A stretch of 11,867 nucleotides of DNA from positions 1 through 11,867 of the forward strand of contig CABSIA010000094.1 of the NCBI GenBank assembly GCA_902477645.1. The letters are read 5' to 3'. The notes under the pieces were generated by a model. It did not search any database. It was not told the origin of the DNA and worked only from the letters and a program-made list of their open reading frames with translations. Within the stretch, counting starts at the first letter, position 1; every line of letters starts with the position of its first letter. The position numbers and the translations under genes were made by a program. The DNA comes from an uncultured Prevotella sp. Lineage in GTDB: Bacteria; Bacteroidota; Bacteroidia; Bacteroidales; Bacteroidaceae. Positions 1 through 5,544 of the stretch are shown here, one piece after another.

Positions 1-62
1 CGGCCGGTTCCGTGCATCGGAGAGTAAACGATGTTGAGATCTTTCTGGCGTAGGGTAACATC
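1..62 (-). pseudogene. In-frame continuation of the phospho-sugar mutase beyond the TAG
   Basis: Reading on from the TAG at 63-65 in the same frame gives about 20 codons with no further stop. They encode DVTLRQKDLNIVYSP followed by MHGTG. The IVY(S/T)PxHGTG block is a conserved element of the second domain of this mutase family, so the frame is still homologous after the stop. No frameshift is needed. A single C-to-T change turning a CAG (Gln) codon into TAG would explain it. It may be a real nonsense mutation, a base error in the assembly, or a readthrough site; the window ends too soon to see whether the rest of the gene has decayed. Confidence 0.75.
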
Positions 63-737
63 CTAGCGAACTGTTGCCTCCTTAACGGCGCACATATAGT
101 CGTAGTCCATCTCGCCGCCGATAATCTTGATGAGGTCTTTGTTGCCCTCAAACTTAACGTCGTCGATTGTAACTTTGTTAACCTCGTCTATAATGCCGGT
201 ATCGTGTGGTGCGAGCACCTGAGCGCCATCCTCCCAGTAAGCCTTGTAACCGTTGTACTCGCGTGGATTGTGGCTTGCCGTAACGTTTACACCTGCCTGG
301 CAGTGAAGCTGGCGGATTGCGAACGAAATCTCTGGTGTAGGCCTAAGGCTCTCGAACAAGTAAACCTTAATACCGTTGGCGGCAAAAATGCCGGCAACGG
401 TCTCTGCAAACATCCGGCCGTTGTTGCGGCAGTCGTGACCTACAACAACTGCGATGTCTTTCTTACCGGCAAAAGCCTTCCGCAAATAGTTGGCAAAGCC
501 TTGTGTAGCCATGCCGACGATATATTTGTTCATTCTGTTTGTACCAACGCCCATTATGCCGCGCAGACCGCCAGTACCAAACTCAAGGTTCTGGTAGAAA
601 GCGTCTATAAGGTCTGTTTTGTCCTCGTTGTCAAGCATTGCCTGAACAGCGTTGCGTGTCTCTTCGTCGAAAGCAGGAGTCAACCACTGCTTAGCCCTCT
701 CCTCACACTGGGCTATAAGTTCTGAATTGTTTGCCAT
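63..737 (-). CDS. Phospho-sugar mutase (phosphoglucomutase/phosphomannomutase), N-terminal part, ended by an in-frame TAG
   Basis: This is the N-terminal 224 residues of an alpha-D-phosphohexomutase, a cytosolic enzyme that interconverts hexose 1- and 6-phosphates through a phosphoserine. Visible motifs are the FGTGGLRG substrate/phosphate motif (residues 53-60) and the active-site loop TASHNP with catalytic Ser155, followed by NGYKAYWEDGAQ, typical of the long (about 580 residue) Bacteroidetes phosphoglucomutase/phosphomannomutase. I chose the start at 737 (MANNSEL) because the 15 upstream residues are low-complexity and lie over the likely mRNA leader. Translation stops at TAG (63-65), yet the same frame continues past it with family-like sequence to the window edge, so the stop appears premature. 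The metal-binding and sugar-binding domains lie outside the window. Substrate preference (glucose or mannose) cannot be told from this part. Family assignment is firm; the intactness of the gene is not. Confidence 0.9.
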   Translation of the reverse strand: MANNSELIAQCEERAKQWLTPAFDEETRNAVQAMLDNEDKTDLIDAFYQNLEFGTGGLRGIMGVGTNRMNKYIVGMATQGFANYLRKAFAGKKDIAVVVGHDCRNNGRMFAETVAGIFAANGIKVYLFESLRPTPEISFAIRQLHCQAGVNVTASHNPREYNGYKAYWEDGAQVLAPHDTGIIDEVNKVTIDDVKFEGNKDLIKIIGGEMDYDYMCAVKEATVR

Positions 738-771
738 TTTTGCTATGTTTTTGTTATTGTTGATTGTTTTG

Positions 772-801
772 CAAAGATACAAAAAAAGATGTTTTCACAA
801 A
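772..801 (-). promoter_or_regulatory. Bacteroidetes-type promoter for the phospho-sugar mutase
   Basis: On the minus strand, TTTG (801-798) is followed after 18 bases by TATCTTTG (779-772), matching the -33/-7 pattern TTTG-N19-21-TAnnTTTG with a spacer one base short. The start codon lies about 35 bases downstream, leaving a short AT-rich leader without a Shine-Dalgarno sequence. It suggests the mutase is transcribed on its own rather than from the flavoprotein gene upstream. Confidence 0.7.
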
Positions 802-836
802 GGTTTCATTCATAGTTTTTTTTTAAATGGGTTAAA

Positions 837-2057
837 TTATGTGAACTGCCGTGCCACCGCATATCCCATCGTCCATGCAGCCTGCAAGTTGAAACCTCCA
901 GTTATGGCATCCACATCAAGCACCTCGCCGGCAAAATACAGCCTTTTATGTTTTTTGCTCTCAAGCGTTGACGGGCAAATACTCGTCAGCGCCACACCAC
1001 CGCAAGTGACAAACTCATCTTTGTATCGGTTCTTGCCCTTTATCTCAAGAGTTTGATTTGTCAGAGTTGCAACGAGTCTGTTCAGCCCTTTTTTGCCCAA
1101 TTCGCCCCATCTCATGTCTGTCCTCAGCTGGCATACGTCTAAAAAATAGCGCCACAACCGGTTGTTGAACCTCTCTGGCCATGCGCTGCTCAACTGTTTG
1201 CGGGCGTTTTCTGTGGCTATCGACAATATCTCGTCCGCCACCTCCTTTTCTCCGGCTTCACCAAACCAGTTGATTGAAACAGCAGTCTTATAGTCTGCCC
1301 CGTAGAGAATTCTCGCAGCGTACGACGACAGTTTTAGCACAGCCGGGCCGCTTATTCCCCAATGTGTTATGAGCAGCGGACCGTGCCCTGCCGTTTTGCA
1401 CCCCTTTAGTTTCACGCTCACATCCTCGACAACAGTCCCGGTCATTGTAGTCAGCGGATGTCCGTTTTCGAGACAAAGACTGAAAAGCGAAGGAACAGGC
1501 TCAACAATCTCGACATTCAGCGGCGATAAGAAACCGTATCCCGCATGTTTTGAGCGTCCGCCAGTAGTAACTATTACGGCATCGGCGACGGCATCGCCAT
1601 GAGTGGCAAACGAGAGTCTGAAACTTCCGTCCGCGGCATTGCCGGCAACGGCTGTCACCCTGTGTCTTGTCATTATCCTTACGCCAAGCGTTCTCATCAG
1701 TCTGAGCAGCGTGTTGACAATCTCCATGGCATCTTGCGACACAGGAAAAACACAATTATCATCCTGTATAGTAAGACTTATTCCCTCACGCTCAAACCAT
1801 TGATATGCATCGTTATAGTCAAAGTCGTTAAACAGACGCTTCATTAGGCGTGCGCCACGTGGATAAGCCTCGTCAAGACTTCTCAAGCCCTCAAAGCTGT
1901 TGGTAAGATTGCATCGTCCGCCACCCGTAACGGCAACCTTGGCCAGCGGTTTTACGCCTGCCTCGTATACCGTCACCTCTGCCTCGGGCTTATTCCGCTT
2001 AATCTGTATTGCGGCAAAGCATCCCGCCGCTCCTGCACCTATTATAGCTGTCTTCAT
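837..2057 (-). CDS. BaiN/HI0933 (YhiN)-family FAD-dependent oxidoreductase
   Basis: This is a 406-residue flavoprotein of the BaiN/HI0933 family, often labelled 'aminoacetone oxidase family' or 'NAD(P)/FAD-dependent oxidoreductase'. The N-terminus carries an FAD-binding Rossmann motif GAGAAG (residues 7-12), with Glu32 at the end of the second strand as the likely ribose ligand. The family signature TGGGRCNLTNS follows at residues 44-54. A TTGG segment, the THWGISGPAVLKLSS stretch and the C-terminal GEVLDVDAITGGFNLQ signature complete the family pattern. Start 2057 is chosen because MKTAIIGAGAAG begins right at the Rossmann strand; an upstream in-frame Met at 2156 would add 33 residues that look non-coding and would read through the -7 box. 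The length is normal and no residues are obviously missing. The physiological substrate of this family is poorly known; an electron-transfer or reductase role is inference. It lies 146 bases downstream of dnaB on the same strand. Confidence 0.9.
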   Translation of the reverse strand: MKTAIIGAGAAGCFAAIQIKRNKPEAEVTVYEAGVKPLAKVAVTGGGRCNLTNSFEGLRSLDEAYPRGARLMKRLFNDFDYNDAYQWFEREGISLTIQDDNCVFPVSQDAMEIVNTLLRLMRTLGVRIMTRHRVTAVAGNAADGSFRLSFATHGDAVADAVIVTTGGRSKHAGYGFLSPLNVEIVEPVPSLFSLCLENGHPLTTMTGTVVEDVSVKLKGCKTAGHGPLLITHWGISGPAVLKLSSYAARILYGADYKTAVSINWFGEAGEKEVADEILSIATENARKQLSSAWPERFNNRLWRYFLDVCQLRTDMRWGELGKKGLNRLVATLTNQTLEIKGKNRYKDEFVTCGGVALTSICPSTLESKKHKRLYFAGEVLDVDAITGGFNLQAAWTMGYAVARQFT

Positions 2058-2062
2058 GTTTG

Positions 2063-2070
2063 CAAAGATA
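2063..2070 (-). promoter_or_regulatory. -7 box immediately upstream of the flavoprotein start codon
   Basis: TATCTTTG on the minus strand matches the TAnnTTTG -7 element exactly and ends only five bases before the ATG. A transcript starting the usual few bases downstream would begin at or next to the start codon, giving a leaderless or nearly leaderless mRNA. I see no good -33 TTTG at 19-21 bases upstream, so the promoter call rests on the -7 box alone. Confidence 0.5.
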
Positions 2071-2182
2071 AATGAAAATTCCAATTTATAAGCCTCTCGG
2101 AATAAAGAAAATGACTCAACATTCGTAAGTAAAGGACCAGACCTTTCACTGCGCACAATTGTTTTTATTAACTTGCTGAACT

Positions 2183-2200
2183 TGTACTATATATTGTACA
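2183..2200. other. Imperfect 18-base palindrome just downstream of dnaB
   Basis: TGTAC and GTACA flank an eight-base AT core (TATATATT); only one pair of positions breaks the symmetry. It begins a few bases after the dnaB stop codon. It has no T-run on either side, so it is not a standard terminator. An operator-like or processing role is possible but unsupported. Confidence 0.3.
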
Positions 2201-2203
2201 GTG

Positions 2204-3724
2204 TCAGAACGGGACACCCTCTACAGGCGGCCTGCCTACTCCCATCGGGTCATCGGCATTCATTTTGCTGCCCAAAATCTCGCCTCCCATGTCGGTTGGC
2301 GCAATGGAATTTAAGGATATGGCATCCTCCGGGTTTGCAAATCTCGTGTATTTGCCCAAGAATGTCAACAACACATCGCCCGTGGCACCCTTACGGTGTT
2401 TGGCGATGATAATCTGAGCCATACCATGAAGGTCGTTGCCTTTTTCGTCTTGGAAAATATGGTAGTATTCTGGGCGGTGAACAAAAACCACCATGTCGGC
2501 ATCCTGCTCTATGGCACCCGACTCACGGAGGTCGGAGAGTTGCGGGCGTTTTCCCTCAAGTCCGTCACGTCCTTCAACAGTACGGTTGAGCTGCGACAGT
2601 GCGATGATTGGAATATCGAGTTCCTTTGCAAGCCCCTTCAGCGAGCGCGAGATTGTTGACACCTCTTCCTGTCTGCTGCCGAATTTCATTCCGTTGGCGT
2701 TCATCAGCTGCAGGTAGTCAATCATGATTATCTCAACGTGTTTCTCCCTTACAAGCCGGCGTGCCTTGGTTCTAAGCTCAAAAATTGAGAGTCCTGGAGT
2801 ATCGTCGATATAAACAGGCGCACCTGTAAGTTTTCGGAGATTGCGGTCGAGTCGTTCCCATTCGTCACGGCTCAGCTGACCGTTCAATATTTTCTTACCC
2901 TCTATCTCGCAAACGTTTGATATCAAACGGTTTACGAGCTGTACGTTGTTCATTTCAAGCGAGAAAAACGCGATTGGTTTCTGATAGTCTACGGCAATGT
3001 TTTTGGCAAGCGACAGCGCAAACGACGTCTTGCCCATGGCCGGTCGTCCGGCTATGATGATGAGGTCGGATCGCTGCCATCCGCTCGTCATGTCGTCGAG
3101 CTTGGTATATCCAGTAGGAATACCTGTCAGTCCGCCCGAATTCGCCGATGCCTGCTGCAAAATCTGCACCGCCTGATGAATTACGGGGTCTATCTGTGTG
3201 TAGTCCTGCTTCATGTTGCGCTGCGAAATCTCGAACAGTCTGCCCTCAGCCTCCTGCATCAGTCCGTCCACGTCGATTGTGGGGTCGAACGCCTCGGTCT
3301 CTATCTTGCTTGCGTATGAGATAAGCTGTCGGGCAAGAAACTTCTGAGCCAAAATCTTAGCGTGATACTCGATATGGGCAGACGATGCCACTAACGAGCT
3401 CAACTCTACGATATACGGCGAGCCGCCGACATCGTCAAGATTTCCCTCACGGGCCAATTCGTCGGCAACAGTCATAATGTCTACCGGATTCTCATTCATA
3501 TTGAGAGTTCGGATAGCATGGAAAATTTTCTGGTGTCTCGGCTCATAGAATGTCTCGGGCGAAAGAAGCTCGCTGACCACGGAGAAAGCATCCTTATCTA
3601 CCATCAGAGCACCAAGCACAACCTTTTCTACGTCCGTAGCTTGCGGCTGCAGGTGTCCGTACGTGTTGTCTATTGTCTGTGTTGTTTTTCTTCTTGCTGT
3701 TGTGGATTTGTTGTTGTCTGGCAT
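2204..3724 (-). CDS. dnaB: Replicative DNA helicase DnaB
   Basis: DnaB is the hexameric 5'-3' helicase that unwinds DNA at the replication fork and recruits primase. The 506-residue product has the usual two-part layout. The N-terminal all-alpha domain (about residues 27-130, with ATDVEKVVLGALM and PEDFYEPRHQKIF-like text) is followed by a RecA-type ATPase domain. The Walker A motif GRPAMGKTS lies at residues 226-234, with Lys232 binding phosphate. Walker B is IMIDYLQLM, then the ALSQLNR sensor segment and the arginine-finger region RESGAIEQDADMVVFVHRPEYY. No intein or insertion interrupts it. The first 20 residues are Lys/Thr/Asn-rich, a common disordered N-terminus. Start 3724 gives the expected family start and follows a repeat-bearing leader. 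It is transcribed divergently from ispE, and the C-terminal tail (about 40 residues after the helicase core) is variable in the family. Confidence 0.97.
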   Translation of the reverse strand: MPDNNKSTTARRKTTQTIDNTYGHLQPQATDVEKVVLGALMVDKDAFSVVSELLSPETFYEPRHQKIFHAIRTLNMNENPVDIMTVADELAREGNLDDVGGSPYIVELSSLVASSAHIEYHAKILAQKFLARQLISYASKIETEAFDPTIDVDGLMQEAEGRLFEISQRNMKQDYTQIDPVIHQAVQILQQASANSGGLTGIPTGYTKLDDMTSGWQRSDLIIIAGRPAMGKTSFALSLAKNIAVDYQKPIAFFSLEMNNVQLVNRLISNVCEIEGKKILNGQLSRDEWERLDRNLRKLTGAPVYIDDTPGLSIFELRTKARRLVREKHVEIIMIDYLQLMNANGMKFGSRQEEVSTISRSLKGLAKELDIPIIALSQLNRTVEGRDGLEGKRPQLSDLRESGAIEQDADMVVFVHRPEYYHIFQDEKGNDLHGMAQIIIAKHRKGATGDVLLTFLGKYTRFANPEDAISLNSIAPTDMGGEILGSKMNADDPMGVGRPPVEGVPF

Positions 3725-3737
3725 AGTTTTTAATTAA

Positions 3738-3793
3738 GTTGACAAGTTAACGAGTTGACAAGTTGACGAGTTACTAAGTAGACAAATTGATAG
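3738..3793. repeat. Left arm of an 8-base-period repeat array (consensus GTTGACRA)
   Basis: Seven consecutive octamers can be laid end to end from 3738: GTTGACAA, GTTAACGA, GTTGACAA, GTTGACGA, GTTACTAA, GTAGACAA, ATTGATAG. The first four differ at only one or two positions and the array decays to the right. It lies just upstream of dnaB, within its probable mRNA leader. The motif recurs in inverted orientation at 3821-3884. Confidence 0.85.
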
Positions 3794-3820
3794 CTTGGAA
3801 GTTACGAGCAAGCAAGCGGT

Positions 3821-3884
3821 TAGACAACTTGTCTACTTTTGTACTAACAACTTGTCAACTCCGTCTACTTGTCTACTCGTCTAC
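3821..3884. repeat. Right, inverted arm of the same 8-base-period repeat
   Basis: Read on the minus strand this stretch gives GTAGACGA, GTAGACAA, GTAGACGG, then GTTGACAA and, further on, another GTAGACAA. The 13-base segment CAACTTGTCAACT (3848-3860) is the exact reverse complement of 3753-3765 in the left arm. A 7-1-7 perfect palindrome (TAGACAA C TTGTCTA) sits at 3821-3835. The two arms could fold into a long stem in either transcript or extruded DNA. It fills the divergent dnaB/ispE intergenic region. Confidence 0.8.
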
Positions 3885-3898
3885 TTTACATTTACATG

Positions 3899-3906
3899 CA
3901 AAATTA
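3899..3906 (-). promoter_or_regulatory. Candidate -7 box for dnaB
   Basis: TAATTTTG on the minus strand fits TAnnTTTG. Transcription from here would give a leader of roughly 170 bases that contains both arms of the octamer repeat. No convincing -33 TTTG is visible at the right distance, so confidence is modest. Confidence 0.45.
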
Positions 3907-3925
3907 CAAATAAAATCCAGTATTC

Positions 3926-3957
3926 GTTGTACGAACCACGATTTTTTGTTATTTTTG
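3926..3957 (+). promoter_or_regulatory. Bacteroidetes-type promoter for ispE
   Basis: GTTG (3926-3929), a 20-base spacer and TATTTTTG (3950-3957) match the -33/-7 pattern with only the first -33 base differing. The leader to the ispE ATG would be about 30 bases. It lies back to back with the candidate dnaB -7 box. Confidence 0.65.
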
Positions 3958-3990
3958 CCAATAAATAATGTCAAAGTAGATATTTGTAAT

Positions 3991-4830
3991 ATGATAAACT
4001 TTCCTTGTGCGAAAATCAATCTTGGCCTGAACATCGTTTCACGCCGTGAGGACGGATACCATAATCTTGAAACCGTCTTCTACCCTATCCCTGTTACAGA
4101 CGCCCTTGAGATTAAGTTGATGGGCAAAGAGTTTCCAAGCGAAGCCGATTGTGATTTAAAGGTAACAGGAAATGCTGTTGACTGCAATGAGGCTGATAAT
4201 CTTGTTGTGAAAGCGTACAATCTCTTGGCTGCCGATTTTTCCATTCCCCGTGTGCATGCACATCTGTACAAACGAATACCGTCGCAAGCCGGACTTGGCG
4301 GCGGCAGCAGCGATGCCGCATATATGATTCGCTTGCTCGATGAGCGTTTCCGTTTAAATATCGGCAATGCCGAAATGGAGAGATATGCCGCACGGCTCGG
4401 TGCCGACTGCGCCTTTTTTGTAACAGCCGATCCGTCATACGCCACTGGTATTGGTAATGTTTTTGAGCCTGTATGCGGTTTGCAGGACAAACTCGCCGAC
4501 TGTTGGCTATGTGTGGTGAAACCAGATGTGCAGGTGTCAACGCGGGAGGCGTATTCAAAAATAGTTCCACAGAAACCCATAAAATGCTGTAAGGATATAG
4601 TTGCGCAGCCCATTGAGACATGGCGCAATGAGCTGACCAACGATTTCGAGGAGCCAGTTTTCGATGCCCATCCTCAACTTCGTGCTATAAAGGATAAGCT
4701 GTATGCCTTAGGTGCCATGTATGCCCAGATGAGCGGAAGCGGCAGTGCCCTGTTCGGCATTTTCAGAGACAAGCCAGAGGGCATTGCGGAAATGTTTGGA
4801 GATTGCGTGACTTTCGTAGAAAAGATGTAA
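3991..4830 (+). CDS. ispE: 4-diphosphocytidyl-2-C-methyl-D-erythritol kinase (IspE)
   Basis: IspE phosphorylates the 2-hydroxyl of CDP-methylerythritol, the fourth step of the MEP route to isopentenyl diphosphate. The 279-residue product is a standard-length GHMP kinase. The N-terminal substrate motif contains Lys8 (AKINLGL), followed by GYHNLE. The ATP-binding glycine loop IPSQAGLGGGSSDAA occupies residues 96-110. The catalytic Asp is Asp139 in RLGADCAFF, and the third GHMP motif MSGSGSALFGIF lies near the C-terminus. I chose ATG 3991 because the family begins at MINFPCAKIN; the open frame runs 68 codons further upstream, but that stretch covers the promoter and the octamer repeats. IspE implies a MEP pathway in this organism. 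The Nudix gene follows after 54 bases and is probably co-transcribed. Confidence 0.96.
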   Translation: MINFPCAKINLGLNIVSRREDGYHNLETVFYPIPVTDALEIKLMGKEFPSEADCDLKVTGNAVDCNEADNLVVKAYNLLAADFSIPRVHAHLYKRIPSQAGLGGGSSDAAYMIRLLDERFRLNIGNAEMERYAARLGADCAFFVTADPSYATGIGNVFEPVCGLQDKLADCWLCVVKPDVQVSTREAYSKIVPQKPIKCCKDIVAQPIETWRNELTNDFEEPVFDAHPQLRAIKDKLYALGAMYAQMSGSGSALFGIFRDKPEGIAEMFGDCVTFVEKM

Positions 4831-4835
4831 AAAAA

Positions 4836-4867
4836 ATGAGGTTATGAGGTTGTGAGGTTATGAGGTC
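4836..4867. repeat. Four tandem 8-base repeats (ATGAGGTT)
   Basis: Exactly four contiguous octamers: ATGAGGTT, ATGAGGTT, GTGAGGTT, ATGAGGTC. They begin five bases after the ispE stop codon and end 17 bases before the Nudix start codon. The units differ in sequence from the dnaB/ispE repeat but share the same period. The GAGG cores could mimic ribosome-binding sequence, but they sit too far from the ATG to serve as a normal site. Confidence 0.9.
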
Positions 4868-4884
4868 TTAAAATCTAAAAAAAT

Positions 4885-5409
4885 ATGCAAGATAATTCCA
4901 AAGAGCTGTTTCCCGCTGTTGACGGTGAGGGGAACGTTATAGGCTGCGTATCAAGAGGCGAGGCTCACGGCGGTGGCAAAATATTGCATCCCGTGGTACA
5001 CCTTCACGTGTTCAATTCCAAAGGTGAGCTATATCTGCAGAAGCGCCCCGAATGGAAAGACATTCAGCCGGGCAGATGGGACACGTCGTGCGGCGGACAC
5101 GTTGCCTACGGAGAGCAGATTGCCGATGCGCTGAGACGGGAGGTAAGCGAGGAACTCGGAATAACCGATTTTGAGCCGGAGTTTCTCGGCAGCTACATTT
5201 TCGAGAGCAGCAGAGAACGTGAGTTGGTAAATGTTCACAAAACGATATACGACGGTGAGATTGTACCCGATAGTGCAGAGCTTGACGGCGGCAGATTTTG
5301 GAGCCGGGAGGAGATACTCGCTAACATTGGAAAGAATGTGCTGACTCCAAATTTCGAGAGCGAATACATGAGATTTTTCGGATCTTCGGAAAAACGGCGG
5401 GACTGCTAA
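4885..5409 (+). CDS. Nudix hydrolase, IPP-isomerase-like/YfcD-like subgroup
   Basis: This 174-residue protein carries a complete Nudix box: G71, E77, then REVxEExGI at residues 85-93, with Glu89/Glu90 as metal ligands. The region before it, HPVVHLHVFNSKGELYLQKR and PGRWDTSCGGH, resembles the sub-family that includes type I isopentenyl-diphosphate isomerase and YfcD. True Idi enzymes have a degenerate Nudix box with RxxxYELG-like text. Here the box is intact, which favours diphosphate hydrolysis over isomerisation. Cys69 sits within one residue of where Idi has its catalytic Cys. The substrate is unknown. The gene directly follows ispE, so action on an isoprenoid or nucleotide diphosphate is tempting but unproven. 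The start at 4885 gives the usual short N-terminus; no Shine-Dalgarno is seen. It ends in TAA before a convergent terminator region. Confidence 0.9.
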   Translation: MQDNSKELFPAVDGEGNVIGCVSRGEAHGGGKILHPVVHLHVFNSKGELYLQKRPEWKDIQPGRWDTSCGGHVAYGEQIADALRREVSEELGITDFEPEFLGSYIFESSRERELVNVHKTIYDGEIVPDSAELDGGRFWSREEILANIGKNVLTPNFESEYMRFFGSSEKRRDC

Positions 5410-5422
5410 CGGAATATGCCAT

Positions 5423-5462
5423 AAAAACGCAACCGCTTGCAAATGACATCGCAAGCGGTTGC
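5423..5462 (-). terminator. Rho-independent terminator for glmS
   Basis: A perfect 12-base stem (5429-5440 with 5451-5462) closes a 10-base loop. On the minus strand it is followed by G and then five T residues (5427-5423). It lies about 80 bases past the glmS stop codon. The stem overlaps by two bases with the neighbouring hairpin used in the other direction. Confidence 0.8.
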
Positions 5463-5514
5463 AAGTGGCAACGCAAGCTGTTACAATGCCACTTGCAAGC
5501 GGAAGCATTTTTTT
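5461..5514 (+). terminator. Probable terminator for the ispE-Nudix block
   Basis: A perfect 10-base stem, GCAAGTGGCA (5461-5470) with TGCCACTTGC (5487-5496), closes a 16-base loop. Seven T residues follow at 5508-5514, but 11 bases after the stem. A shorter alternative, AATGC (5485-5489) with GCATT (5505-5509), leads directly into the T-run. Either fold could stop rightward transcription; they are mutually exclusive. Confidence 0.55.
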
Positions 5515-5544
5515 CGGCCGGATTTTTAGAGTTTTCTTACGCTA

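Noticed and set aside
1288..1476. Open frames antisense or out of frame within the flavoprotein, dnaB, ispE, glmS and uvrA genes
   Set aside because: They lack recognisable domains and lie inside genes with strong family matches in another frame.
3738..3884. CRISPR array or replication-origin iterons
   Set aside because: Units are 8 bases with no spacers, so not CRISPR. Placement beside dnaB invites an iteron reading, but there is no rep or dnaA gene, no DnaA boxes and no clear AT-rich unwinding tract.
3787..3990. 68-codon N-terminal extension of ispE
   Set aside because: It translates the octamer repeats and the promoter, and IspE proteins begin at MINFPCAKIN.
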